Origin: Candidatus Acutalibacter stercorigallinarum
Lineage (GTDB): Bacteria; Bacillota; Clostridia; Oscillospirales; Acutalibacteraceae
NCBI GenBank assembly: GCA_019112625.1
Contig: DXIW01000041.1
Span: forward strand, 1 to 64,000
DNA length: 64,000 nucleotides
Direction: 5' to 3'
Made by a program: the position numbers and the translations under genes. A model generated the notes under the pieces. It had not been told where the DNA came from, searched no databases, and saw only the letters and a list, made by a program, of their open reading frames with translations. Positions 36,277 to 45,676 of the stretch are shown here, one piece after another. Numbering within the stretch: the stretch's first letter is position 1; each line of letters opens with the position of its first letter.

Positions 36277-36365
36277 GCGCGCAGGTGCTGTGTCCGGGCT
36301 TTCGGCGGGCTCCTTTCACACTTTTCCGGAGGATCGTAACTATTGAAAAGTGAGGAAGTGTTTTC

Positions 36366-38444
36366 GTGGAAAGTCAGCTCAATCTGTTTTACGGCCTTTC
36401 TTTCCTCATCGTGGCGCTGGCCTTCGCCTTCGCCGTGTACCTGTACCTGTGGGTGAAGAAGCAAAAGACCGTAAACGGCAAGATCCAGGAGGTGTCCCAG
36501 CTCATCAAAGAGGGGGCCAACACCTTCATGCGCCGGGAGTACATCGTCCTGGCCAAGTTCGCCGCCGTGGCCGCCGTGGTCATCCTCATCCTGCTGCCCT
36601 CCCCCATCTGGCAGGGCAGCCCGGTGGATAACATCTCCATGGCTTTGGCCTACATCGCCGGCACGGTCCTGTCCGCCGTGGCCGGGAAGATCGGCATTCT
36701 GGTAGCCACCCTCTCCAACGCCCGCACCGCCGAGGCCGCCCAGAAGGGCATCAAGCCCGCGTTTCTCATCGGCTTCCGGGGCGGCGCTGTCATGGGTCTG
36801 CTGGTGGTGGGCTTCTCCCTGCTGGGCGTGGCCGCCGTACTGCTGGCCACCGGCGACTCCAGCATCCTGCTGGGCTTCTCCTTCGGCGCCAGCTCCCTGG
36901 CCCTGTTCGCCAAGGCGGGCGGCGGTATCTTCACCAAGACCGCCGATGTCTCCGCCGACCTCACCGGCAAGGTGGAGCTGGGCATCCCGGAGGACGACCC
37001 CCGCAACCCCGCGGTCATCGCCGATAACGTGGGCGACAACGTGGGCGACGTGGCCGGCATGGGCGCCGACCTGTTCGACTCCAACGTGGCCGCCATGGCC
37101 TCGGCCCTGGTCATCGCCCAGTCTCTAAGCGGCACGGGCTTCAGCAACGTGAGCATGGTGTTCTGCTACGCCATCCTGGGGCTGTTCGCCTCCATCATCG
37201 GCATCGCCACCGCCCGGGTGGGCAAAAAGGGCCCCACCAGCGCACTGAACTCCTCCACTTATGTGACCACCGCTGTGTTCCTGGTGCTCACTGCCCTGTC
37301 CAACCTGGTGTTCGAGGGCTTCTCCTGGCGCATCTGGGGCGCGGCTGCCGTGGGCCTGCTGGTAGGCGTCATCATCGGCATCACCACCGACTACTTCACC
37401 GACGACTCCAAGTCCCCGGTGAAGAAGGTGGCCAAGGCCTCCGGCTCCGGCCCGGCCTTCACGGTGCTGTCCGGCATCTCCTACGGCTTCATCTCCGCCC
37501 TGCCCGCCATGGTGGGCATCGCCATCTCCGCCCTGGTGGCCTATAAGCTCTGCGAGCCCATGGGCGATGGCTACGCCATCTTCGGCATCTCCATGGCCGC
37601 TGTGGGCATGCTCTCCATCGTGGGCATGATCATCTCCAACGACGCCTACGGCCCCATTGTGGACAACGCCCGGGGCCTGGCGGAAATGGGCGGCCTGGGT
37701 GAGGAGACCATCCGCACCGCCGACGAGCTGGACAGCGCCGGCAACACGGTAAAGGCTGTGACCAAGGGCTTCTCCATCAGCGCCGCGGGCCTGACTGTCA
37801 TCTCCCTGCTGGGCGCCTTTATGAGCGAGGCCAACGACGCCCTTGTCGCCGCCGGGAAGGCGGTTATCTCCGGGTTCGACATTATGAACCCCACCGTGTT
37901 CTTCGGCATCCTCATCGGCGCCTCCATCCCCGCGGTGTTCTCCGCCATGCTCATTCTGGGCGTGGATAAGAACGCCCAGCGCATGGTGGCCGAGATCCAT
38001 CGCCAGTTCAGCGAGATCGCAGGCCTGCGGGAGGGCAAGGTGAAGCCCGAGTACGACAAGTGCATCGACATCGCCACCTCCGGCGCCATCCATGAGCTGA
38101 TCCCCGCCGGCCTGATGACCATTGTAGCCACCCTGATCGTGGGCTTTATCGGCGGGCCCTCCGCCATCGGCGGGTTCCTGCTGGGCAACATCGTCAGCGG
38201 GCTGCTCATCGCCCTGTTCATGTCCAACGCCGGCGGCCTGTGGGACAACTGTAAGAAGTACATCGAGGCCGGGGCCGAGGGCGGCAAGAACAGCAAGGCC
38301 CACAAGGCCGCCGTCATCGGCGACACCGTGGGCGACCCCTTCAAGGACACGGCCGGCCCCTCCATCAACACCCAGATCACTGTGGTGTCCCTGGTGGCTT
38401 CCCTGACCTCGTCCCTGTTCGTCTGGTTCTCGATTTTCCACTGA
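36366..38444 (+). CDS. hppA: Membrane-bound ion-translocating pyrophosphatase
   Basis: TADVSADLTGKVELGIPEDDPRNPAVIADNVGDNVGDVAGMGADLFDS; GTG start with RBS GTGAGGA. Confidence 0.95.
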   Translation: MESQLNLFYGLSFLIVALAFAFAVYLYLWVKKQKTVNGKIQEVSQLIKEGANTFMRREYIVLAKFAAVAAVVILILLPSPIWQGSPVDNISMALAYIAGTVLSAVAGKIGILVATLSNARTAEAAQKGIKPAFLIGFRGGAVMGLLVVGFSLLGVAAVLLATGDSSILLGFSFGASSLALFAKAGGGIFTKTADVSADLTGKVELGIPEDDPRNPAVIADNVGDNVGDVAGMGADLFDSNVAAMASALVIAQSLSGTGFSNVSMVFCYAILGLFASIIGIATARVGKKGPTSALNSSTYVTTAVFLVLTALSNLVFEGFSWRIWGAAAVGLLVGVIIGITTDYFTDDSKSPVKKVAKASGSGPAFTVLSGISYGFISALPAMVGIAISALVAYKLCEPMGDGYAIFGISMAAVGMLSIVGMIISNDAYGPIVDNARGLAEMGGLGEETIRTADELDSAGNTVKAVTKGFSISAAGLTVISLLGAFMSEANDALVAAGKAVISGFDIMNPTVFFGILIGASIPAVFSAMLILGVDKNAQRMVAEIHRQFSEIAGLREGKVKPEYDKCIDIATSGAIHELIPAGLMTIVATLIVGFIGGPSAIGGFLLGNIVSGLLIALFMSNAGGLWDNCKKYIEAGAEGGKNSKAHKAAVIGDTVGDPFKDTAGPSINTQITVVSLVASLTSSLFVWFSIFH

Positions 38445-38445
38445 T

Positions 38446-38545
38446 CCCGCCCCCGGCGGGACGCCCCCGCGCCAGAGGGGGAACCTGTTTCGGCCGACCC
38501 GGCAGCCCACCCGGCTGCCGTTGGCGGGGCCGCGCAAGCGGTCCC
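38446..38545 (+). repeat. Cluster of GC-rich hairpins in the hppA-permease intergenic region
   Basis: CCCGCC/GGCGGG, CGGCAGCC/GGCTGCCG, GGGGCCGC-GCAA-GCGGTCCC. Confidence 0.5.
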
Positions 38546-38575
38546 AAATATTGAGGAAGGTAGGAAAAAAAGAAA

Positions 38576-39952
38576 ATGGAAAAGTTCTTTAAGCTCAAAG
38601 AGAACGGCACCACCTTCAGCCGCGAGATCGTTGCGGGCCTTACCACGTTCTTCGCCATGGCCTACATCATCGTGGTGAACCCCAACACCTTAAGCGGCCG
38701 CGCCGGCGGCCTGGAGGAGGAGCTGATGCCCTGGGGCGCCGTGTTCCTGGCCACCATCATCGCCTCCATCATCGGCACCCTGGTGATGGGCCTGGTGGCA
38801 AACGTGCCCTACGCACAGGCTCCCGGCATGGGCCTGAACGCGTTCTTCGTGTACACCGTGTGCCTGGGCCTGGGCTTTAGCTGGCAGCAGACCCTGTCCA
38901 TGGTGTTCATCTGCGGCCTGATCAACATTCTCATCACCGTGACCAAGATCCGCAAGTTCATCATCAAGTCCATCCCCCGCAGTCTGCAGAACGCCATTGG
39001 CGGCGGCATCGGCATCTTCGTGGCCTACATTGGCTTTTTGAACGTGGGCTTCGTAAACTTCGGCTCCGGCGTGCCCGCCATGGCCACCCTGAACACCCCC
39101 GTTCTGTGGCTGTTCATCATCGGCCTGGTGATCACCATCGTGCTGCTGGTGCTCAACGTAAAGGGCGCCATCCTCATCGGCATTGTGGCCACCGCCATCA
39201 TCGGCATCCCCATGGGGGTCACCTCCCTGGGCGACTCCATCAGCTTTACCGAGGCCTGCCAGCAGCTGCCCACCACCTTCTGCGCCATCTTCACCAGCGA
39301 GGGCCTGCCCGCCCTGTTCTCTGACGCGGCCAAGATCCCCCTGGTGCTGATCACCATCTTCGCCTTCAGCATCTCCGACACCTTCGACACCATCGGCACC
39401 TTCATCGGCACCGGCCGGCGCACTGGCATCTTCTCCGATGAGGACGAGAAGGCCATGGAGAGCCAGGCCGGCTTCCACTCCAAGATGGATAAGGCCCTGT
39501 TCGCCGACGCCACCGCCACTTCCATCGGCGCCATCTTCGGTACCTCCAACACCACCACCTTCGTGGAGAGCGCCGCCGGCATCGGCGCTGGCGGCCGCAC
39601 CGGCCTGACCAGCGTGGTGGTCGCCATCTGCTTCGCCCTCAGCGCCTTCCTGGCCACCTTCGTCAGCGCCATCCCCTCCGCCGCCACGGCTCCCGCCCTG
39701 GTGCTGGTGGGTGTGATGATGACCTCCTCCTTTAAGGAGATCCAGTGGGACGATTTGGCCGAGGCCATCCCCGCCTTCTTCGCGGGTATCTTCATGGCCC
39801 TGTGCTACAGCATCTCCTACGGCATCGCCATGGGCTTCATCACCTACTGCATCGTGAAGGTGTGCAAGGGCAAGGCCAAGGAGGTCCATCCCATCCTGTG
39901 GGTGGTCACCGCCCTGTTCGTGCTGAACTTCATCCTGCTGGCCATCATCTGA
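38576..39952 (+). CDS. NCS2/AzgA-type purine permease
   Basis: REIVAGLTTFFAMAYIIVVNPNTLS...APGMGLNAFFVYTVC...TSNTTTFVESAAGIGAGGRTGLTS. Confidence 0.93.
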   Translation: MEKFFKLKENGTTFSREIVAGLTTFFAMAYIIVVNPNTLSGRAGGLEEELMPWGAVFLATIIASIIGTLVMGLVANVPYAQAPGMGLNAFFVYTVCLGLGFSWQQTLSMVFICGLINILITVTKIRKFIIKSIPRSLQNAIGGGIGIFVAYIGFLNVGFVNFGSGVPAMATLNTPVLWLFIIGLVITIVLLVLNVKGAILIGIVATAIIGIPMGVTSLGDSISFTEACQQLPTTFCAIFTSEGLPALFSDAAKIPLVLITIFAFSISDTFDTIGTFIGTGRRTGIFSDEDEKAMESQAGFHSKMDKALFADATATSIGAIFGTSNTTTFVESAAGIGAGGRTGLTSVVVAICFALSAFLATFVSAIPSAATAPALVLVGVMMTSSFKEIQWDDLAEAIPAFFAGIFMALCYSISYGIAMGFITYCIVKVCKGKAKEVHPILWVVTALFVLNFILLAII

Positions 39953-40086
39953 GCCGCAGCACAGCGCAAGACCTACGCATCAAAAATAACGAAAAACATT
40001 TTACTCAGCGCCGCGGCGGGGACGGGTCTCCCCTGTCCCCCGCCCTCCGCTGACACCGTTTAACGTAAAGAAGGAGAGAAATTTTT

Positions 40087-41469
40087 GTGGACGGCCTACC
40101 TGCCCAAATATTACTGCAGATTGTCTTTATCTTACTCAACGCATTTTTCGCTGGCTCTGAGATCGCATTTCTGTCCCTCAACCAGATCAAACTGAGCAAA
40201 CAGGCGGAGGAAGGCGACAAAGCCGCCGCCCGGCTCCTGGTCCTGGTAGAGAACCCCAACCGCTTCCTGTCCGCCATCCAGGTGGCCATCACCCTGTCCG
40301 GCTTCCTGGGCGCGGCCTTCGGTACCGAGAACTTCTCCGGCTACCTGGCCGACTTCATGGTGGATGTGGGGCTGCCCCTCTCCCCCAGCGTGGCTGGGGT
40401 CATCGCCATGGTGGTAGTCACCATCATCATCTCGTTCTTCTCCATCGCCTTCGGCGAAATGGTGCCCAAGCGCATCGCCATGCAAAAGCCCGACATGTGG
40501 GCCCGCATGGCCCTGGGCACCGTAAAGGCCATCAGCCTGGTATTCGCCCCCATGATGTGGCTTCTGGACGTGACCACCAACGGCACCCTGAAGCTGCTGG
40601 GCATGAAAACCAAGGCCGATGACGGCGCCGCCAGCGAGGAGGACATCCGCCTGATGGTGGAGAACAGCGGCGAGCAGGGCGCCATCGCCCAGGAGGAGCA
40701 GCAGTGGATTGAGAACGTGTTCGACTTCGGCGACATGGTGGCCAGCGACGTGATGACCCCCGAGCCGGATGTGACTGCGTTCAGCATCGACGAGACCCCG
40801 GAGAACATCATCCAGGCCATCCAGGAGACCGGCCTCAGCCGCTATCCTGTGTACGAGGAAGATATCAACGACATCTGCGGTGTCCTCAACGCCAGGGACT
40901 TCCTGCTGAACCTGCAGGCGAAGAACCCCAAGCCCATCAAGGGCCTGCTGCGCCGTGCCTATTTCGTGCCCGAAAGCGTGCACGCCGACCAGCTGTTCAA
41001 GGACATGCAGTCCCAGAAGCACCACTTCGCCATTGTGGTGGACGAGTACGGCGGCACCGCCGGCGTCGTCACCATGGAGGACCTGCTTGAGGAGATCGTG
41101 GGCAATATTTACGACGAGTTCGACCCTGAGGAGCCCCAGCCCATCGTCCAGGTGAAAGAAGGCCTGTGGCGGGTGCAGGGCAGCGCCAGGGTAGAGGAGC
41201 TGGCTGACGTGGCCGACATCACCATCCCCGAGGACGCGGACTACGACACCCTGGGCGGCATGGTGATGAGCTGCCTGTCTACCATCCCCGAGGACGGCTC
41301 CAAGCTGACGGTGGAAACCAACGGCTTGCGCATCCGGGTGGAGATGGTGGAGGACCGCAAGGTCATCTGGGCCTATGTGCAGAAGCTCCCTCCCGAGGAG
41401 CCCCAGGACAAGGACAGCCAGAAGAAGGAGGGCTCGAAAAAGGAGTCCTCCGACGACAAGGAAGATTGA
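40087..41469 (+). CDS. Hemolysin/CorC-like CNNM transporter family (DUF21 + CBS + CorC)
   Basis: NAFFAGSEIAFLSLNQIKL; VMTPEPDVTAFSIDETPENIIQAIQETGLSRYPVYEEDI; DEYGGTAGVVTMEDLLEEIVG. Confidence 0.93.
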   Translation: MDGLPAQILLQIVFILLNAFFAGSEIAFLSLNQIKLSKQAEEGDKAAARLLVLVENPNRFLSAIQVAITLSGFLGAAFGTENFSGYLADFMVDVGLPLSPSVAGVIAMVVVTIIISFFSIAFGEMVPKRIAMQKPDMWARMALGTVKAISLVFAPMMWLLDVTTNGTLKLLGMKTKADDGAASEEDIRLMVENSGEQGAIAQEEQQWIENVFDFGDMVASDVMTPEPDVTAFSIDETPENIIQAIQETGLSRYPVYEEDINDICGVLNARDFLLNLQAKNPKPIKGLLRRAYFVPESVHADQLFKDMQSQKHHFAIVVDEYGGTAGVVTMEDLLEEIVGNIYDEFDPEEPQPIVQVKEGLWRVQGSARVEELADVADITIPEDADYDTLGGMVMSCLSTIPEDGSKLTVETNGLRIRVEMVEDRKVIWAYVQKLPPEEPQDKDSQKKEGSKKESSDDKED

Positions 41470-41533
41470 CCGCCCCAAAAAATCGACCAGGACCGCCGTT
41501 CCCCACCCGGGGCGGCGGCCCTTTTCTTTTCTC

Positions 41534-41662
41534 TTGACAGGGGCCGCGGTTTGTGCTATGGTATAGCAGACAAAATAAATTTTCTGCCGCCGGGCAGTGC
41601 GCGTTGGTTCCGTATCGTTAGGCCTTAGAAGATACGGGCGCCAGCGCTTTTTTGTTGCCCGG
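41534..41662 (+). promoter_or_regulatory. Promoter TTGACA-17-TATGGT and attenuator-like structured leader of a MATE gene
   Basis: Nested stem CCGGGCA/GCGUUGG/CCGUAUC with GAUACGG/CCAGCGC/UGCCCGG; UUUUUU at 41648-41653. Confidence 0.55.
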
Positions 41663-41684
41663 GGCGAGCCTGGAGGAAAACCAC

Positions 41685-43001
41685 ATGCAGCGATCGATCC
41701 TGCGAGGATTCATCACGTACGCGTCCCTCAACGCGGCGGGGATGCTGGGCCTCTCCTGCTACATCCTGGCCGACACATTTTTCGTCTCCCTGGCCCTGGG
41801 GGCCGAGGGCCTGGCCGCTTTGAACCTGGCCATCCCCATCTACAGCTTCTTAAACGGCAGCGGGCTGATGGTGGGCATGGGCGGCGCCACCAAGTACGCC
41901 ATCCAGAAGAGCCAGGGGGACCACGCCGGCGCGGACCGCACCTTCACCCACGCATGCTGCCTGGCGGGGGCGCTGGCCGTCCTCTTCGTGCTGGCGGGGA
42001 TCTTTTTCCCCGGTACTATCGTCGCCCTGTTTGGCGGGGAGGGCGCGGTCTACACCATGTCTCGCACCTACCTGCGAGTGCTCCTGCTCTTCGCCCCGGC
42101 CTTCCTGGCCAACAACCTGCTGCTGTGCTTTGTCCGCAACGACGGCGCGCCCCAGCTCGCCATGGCGGCCATGCTCACCGGCAGCTTCTCCAACGTGGTG
42201 CTGGACTGGGTGTTCCTCTTCCCCTGCGGAATGGGCATTTTCGGCGCGGTCTTTGCCACAGGCCTGGCCCCCCTCATCAGCATCCTGGTGCTCTCCCCCC
42301 ACTTCTTCCGCCGGAAGAACCAGTTCCACCTCACCCGCTGCCCCCTGGAGGGCAAGCGGGCCGCCGGCATCCTGTCCAGCGGGGCGCCCTCCCTGGTCAC
42401 CGAGGTCTCCTCCGGCGTGGTGATGATCGTGTTCAACAGCATCCTCCTGTCCCAGGCGGGGAACGTGGGGGTGGCCGCCTACGGGGTCATCGCCAACCTG
42501 TCCCTGGTGGTGCTCTCCCTCTACACCGGCATCGCCCAGGGCATCCAGCCCATCATCAGTCGCAGCCACGGCGTGGGAGACCGGGCCGCGGTCCGGGCCA
42601 CCCTCCGCTATGCCCTGGTGACGGTCCTGGCCCTGTCCCTCCTGCTCTACACCATCATCTTTTTCGGGGCGTCGCCCATCGCCAGTATCTTCAACAGCGA
42701 GGGCGACCCCGTGCTCCAGCGGATCGCCGCCTGGGGCCTGAAGCTCTATTTCCTGGCCTGCCCCTTCGCGGGGTGCAACATCGTCCTGGCCCAGTACTTC
42801 ACCGCCCGGGAGCAGCCCCGGCCCGCCCAGGCCATCTCCCTTTTGCGGGGATTTTTCCTCATCGTCCCCTTGGCGTTCCTCTTCTCCTGGCTGGGGGGCC
42901 TTGCCGGCACCTGGTGCGCCTTTCCCGCCGCCGAGGCCCTGGTGGCCGCCCTGGGCCTCTGGCTCCTCCTGGCCGGGGCAAAAAAGGAAGGAGCCCTGTG
43001 A
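41685..43001 (+). CDS. MATE family efflux transporter
   Basis: SLNAAGMLGLSCYILADTFFVSLALGAEGLAALNLAIPIYS; ATG 41685. Confidence 0.92.
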   Translation: MQRSILRGFITYASLNAAGMLGLSCYILADTFFVSLALGAEGLAALNLAIPIYSFLNGSGLMVGMGGATKYAIQKSQGDHAGADRTFTHACCLAGALAVLFVLAGIFFPGTIVALFGGEGAVYTMSRTYLRVLLLFAPAFLANNLLLCFVRNDGAPQLAMAAMLTGSFSNVVLDWVFLFPCGMGIFGAVFATGLAPLISILVLSPHFFRRKNQFHLTRCPLEGKRAAGILSSGAPSLVTEVSSGVVMIVFNSILLSQAGNVGVAAYGVIANLSLVVLSLYTGIAQGIQPIISRSHGVGDRAAVRATLRYALVTVLALSLLLYTIIFFGASPIASIFNSEGDPVLQRIAAWGLKLYFLACPFAGCNIVLAQYFTAREQPRPAQAISLLRGFFLIVPLAFLFSWLGGLAGTWCAFPAAEALVAALGLWLLLAGAKKEGAL

Positions 43002-43025
43002 TGGGCTCCTTTTTGCCGGGCAGAT

Positions 43026-44108
43026 TCAGATGATTTCCAGATAATCCTTGTCCCCCAGGGGCGGGAAGGGGGCGGTGGGCAGGGTCTGGTACCAGAAGGC
43101 CACCGAGGCGATGTCGTCCTGCATGGGCAGGTAACGGCCGCCCTCCCGCCAGCCCAGGGCCTGGATGGTCACCCGCAGGTCGCTCTGGAACCGGATGGGG
43201 TCCGCGATGTGGAACCGGTACAGTCCAAAGCGCTTCTGGGCCTTGTAAAGCTTGTCCTGGCCCACGGCGTACAGACCGCCATAGGGGGTGTTGAAGTCCA
43301 CGTAGTTCTGGTGGGTGTGGGGGTCCTCAAAATTGTAGGACCCGCAGAAGTAGTCCTCCGTCCCCGTGCCGCAGATGGTGGGGTACTCGCTGTCACCGTC
43401 CAGGTAGAATTTGATCTCCCCTTCGCCCCACCAGCCGTTGTTGTTCACGCCCCAGGCCATGTAGGTGCCCACATACTGGCCCTGGCCCTTCACCCCGTCC
43501 AGGATGGTATACACCTGCTTGTAGGGCAGGGGGTTCACCCGGCGGAATTGGGCGTGGAAGTAGGCGGCGTCCTCGGGCACCTCCCCCAGGCTGTAGTCCA
43601 CCTGGTAGTAATACACCACTTCCGACTCGGCCCGGTTCTCCAGGGTGATGCGGCACCGCTTGCGGAAGGGCATGGTCCAGTAGCAGTTAAAGGCGCTGCC
43701 GGGGTTGACGCACACCGCCAGGGTGGAGACCTGGAAGTACTCCTGCCAGCCGGCGCAGAAGAAGTCGCCCACCGGGCACTCCACCGAGGGGGCCTCCTGG
43801 CTGTCCCAGTAAAACCGGATGATGGTGTTGCGCCAGCTGCCGGTGGGGGTCATCCAGATGTGCTGGATGGCGCCGGGACCGGTGATGTCCGCCACGGTAA
43901 AGGTCTCCCCCGCGGGGATGCGCACAAAGGGGTTTACTTTCCAGCCCTTGCCCAGGTCCCGGGCCGCGGCCCTGGCGTTGCCGTCCTCCAGCTCGCACAT
44001 GGCCCCGCCCCCCTTGGCCCCGGTGTAGTTCTCCGGGCTGATGGACCGGCTCTGGACGTTGGAGAGCCGGAACAGATTCTCCATGGAATTGGACATGCCG
44101 TGATACAT
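43026..44108 (-). CDS. DUF2961/GH172 family glycoside hydrolase
   Basis: GPGAIQHIWMTPTGSWRNTIIRFYWD, GEGEIKFYLDGDSEYPTICGTGTEDYFCGSYNF. Confidence 0.88.
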   Translation of the reverse strand: MYHGMSNSMENLFRLSNVQSRSISPENYTGAKGGGAMCELEDGNARAAARDLGKGWKVNPFVRIPAGETFTVADITGPGAIQHIWMTPTGSWRNTIIRFYWDSQEAPSVECPVGDFFCAGWQEYFQVSTLAVCVNPGSAFNCYWTMPFRKRCRITLENRAESEVVYYYQVDYSLGEVPEDAAYFHAQFRRVNPLPYKQVYTILDGVKGQGQYVGTYMAWGVNNNGWWGEGEIKFYLDGDSEYPTICGTGTEDYFCGSYNFEDPHTHQNYVDFNTPYGGLYAVGQDKLYKAQKRFGLYRFHIADPIRFQSDLRVTIQALGWREGGRYLPMQDDIASVAFWYQTLPTAPFPPLGDKDYLEII

Positions 44109-44238
44109 AGCGTAATACGCTCCTCCCTGTATGGAATGGTTCTGCTGGTATTATAGCCTGTCCGCTCCCCCTTGCCAAGATGGATTTTTCTCCTGTTTCC
44201 GTAAAATTATTCCACGTTTCGGTTAGAGGCCCAGCTTT

Positions 44239-44673
44239 TTACAGCCGCTTTTTGAAATTGCGCTGCAGCTTGTTCCCGGTGTAGCCCAGGCTTTGGTAAA
44301 AGGCATGTGCGCCTTCCCGCCCCTCCCCGGAGACCAGCCGCACCGCCGCGGCCCCGTCCGCCTTGGCCCAGGTCTCCCCGGCAGCCAGCAGGGCCCGGCC
44401 CACCCCCTGCCGCCGGCAGGCGCTGGCCACCGCGATGCCCAGCACGTTCTTCATGTGGGGGAAATAGAGCACGTCATAGTCCTCCAGGTGAAGGTACCCC
44501 ACCACCTCTCCCCCGCTCTCCGCCACGAAGACCTTGTGGGCGGGGTTTGTAAGACACGCCCGCAGCTTTTCCCGGGTCCTCTCCTCGGGGAAGTCGTACC
44601 CCAGCTCCTCCCGGTTCAGACGGGTGATGGCGGCGCAGTCCGCCAGCCGGGCCTCCCGGATGGTCCACTCCAT
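44239..44673 (-). CDS. GNAT N-acetyltransferase
   Basis: LGIAVASACRRQGVGRALLAAGETWAKADGAAAVRLVSG. Confidence 0.88.
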   Translation of the reverse strand: MEWTIREARLADCAAITRLNREELGYDFPEERTREKLRACLTNPAHKVFVAESGGEVVGYLHLEDYDVLYFPHMKNVLGIAVASACRRQGVGRALLAAGETWAKADGAAAVRLVSGEGREGAHAFYQSLGYTGNKLQRNFKKRL

Positions 44674-44731
44674 ACAAAAGCTCCTTTCACGCAAAAAGGC
44701 CCGGCGTAACGCCAAGCCTTTTCTTCTATGC

Positions 44732-45676
44732 TCACTTACCCAGGACTTTCTTCACTGTGGCCTCGATGTTCTCCGCGCACAGGCCGAATTCCTTCAGCAG
44801 GTCCACCGCGGGACCGGAGTGGCCGAACACGTCGTTTACGCCGATGCGGGTCACCGGGACGGGGCAGCTCTCCGTCACGCAGGCGGCTACCGCCTCCCCC
44901 AGCCCGCCGATGATGTTGTGCTCCTCCACCGTTACGATGCGGCCGGTCTCCTTGGCGGCCTTTCGCACCAGCTCCTCGTCCAGGGGCTTGATGGTGTGCA
45001 TGTCGATGAGCCGGGCGTGGACGCCCTGGGCCGCCAGGGAATCCACGGCCTTCAGGGCCTCGCCCACCATCAGGCCGGTGGCGATGACGGTGATGTCCTC
45101 CCCCTGCCGCAGGGTGATGCCCTTGCCGATCTCGAACTTATAGTCGTCGTTGTTGTTCACGCTCTCCACTGCCAGGCGGCCCAGACGGATATAAACCGGG
45201 CCGTTATGCTGGGCAGCGGCCTTCACCGCGGCCAGCATCTCGTAGTGGTCGGCGGGGTTCAGCACCACCATGCCGGGGATGGTCCGCATAAGGGCGATGT
45301 CCTCGCAGCACTGGTGGGTGGCCCCGTCCTCCCCGGTGGAGATGCCCGCGTGGGAGCCGGCGATCTTCACGTTCAGGTGGGGGTAGCCCACGGAGTTGCG
45401 CACCTGCTCGAAGGCCCGGCCCGCCGAGAACATGGCGAAGGACGCGGCAAAGGGGATCTTCCCGCAGGCAGCCAGGCCCGCGGCGATGCCAATCATATTG
45501 CTCTCGGCGATGCCGCAGTCGATGAAGCGCTCCGGGTATTTCTTCTCGAAGATGCAGGTCTTGGTGGCCTCCGCCAGGTCGGCGTCCAGCACCACGATGT
45601 CGGGGTTCGTCTCAGCCAGCATGGTCAGGGCCTCGCCGAAGCTCTCACGAGTGGCCTTTTTCACCATTTCAGCCAT
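44732..45676 (-). CDS. Transketolase C-terminal subunit
   Basis: FIDCGIAESNMIGIAAGLAACGKIPFAASFAMFS. Confidence 0.93.
   Translation of the reverse strand: MAEMVKKATRESFGEALTMLAETNPDIVVLDADLAEATKTCIFEKKYPERFIDCGIAESNMIGIAAGLAACGKIPFAASFAMFSAGRAFEQVRNSVGYPHLNVKIAGSHAGISTGEDGATHQCCEDIALMRTIPGMVVLNPADHYEMLAAVKAAAQHNGPVYIRLGRLAVESVNNNDDYKFEIGKGITLRQGEDITVIATGLMVGEALKAVDSLAAQGVHARLIDMHTIKPLDEELVRKAAKETGRIVTVEEHNIIGGLGEAVAACVTESCPVPVTRIGVNDVFGHSGPAVDLLKEFGLCAENIEATVKKVLGK

Noticed and set aside
41597-41684. Leader peptide ORF starting GTG at 41597
   Set aside because: Reads through into the MATE gene out of frame without a nearby stop; not a classical attenuator peptide
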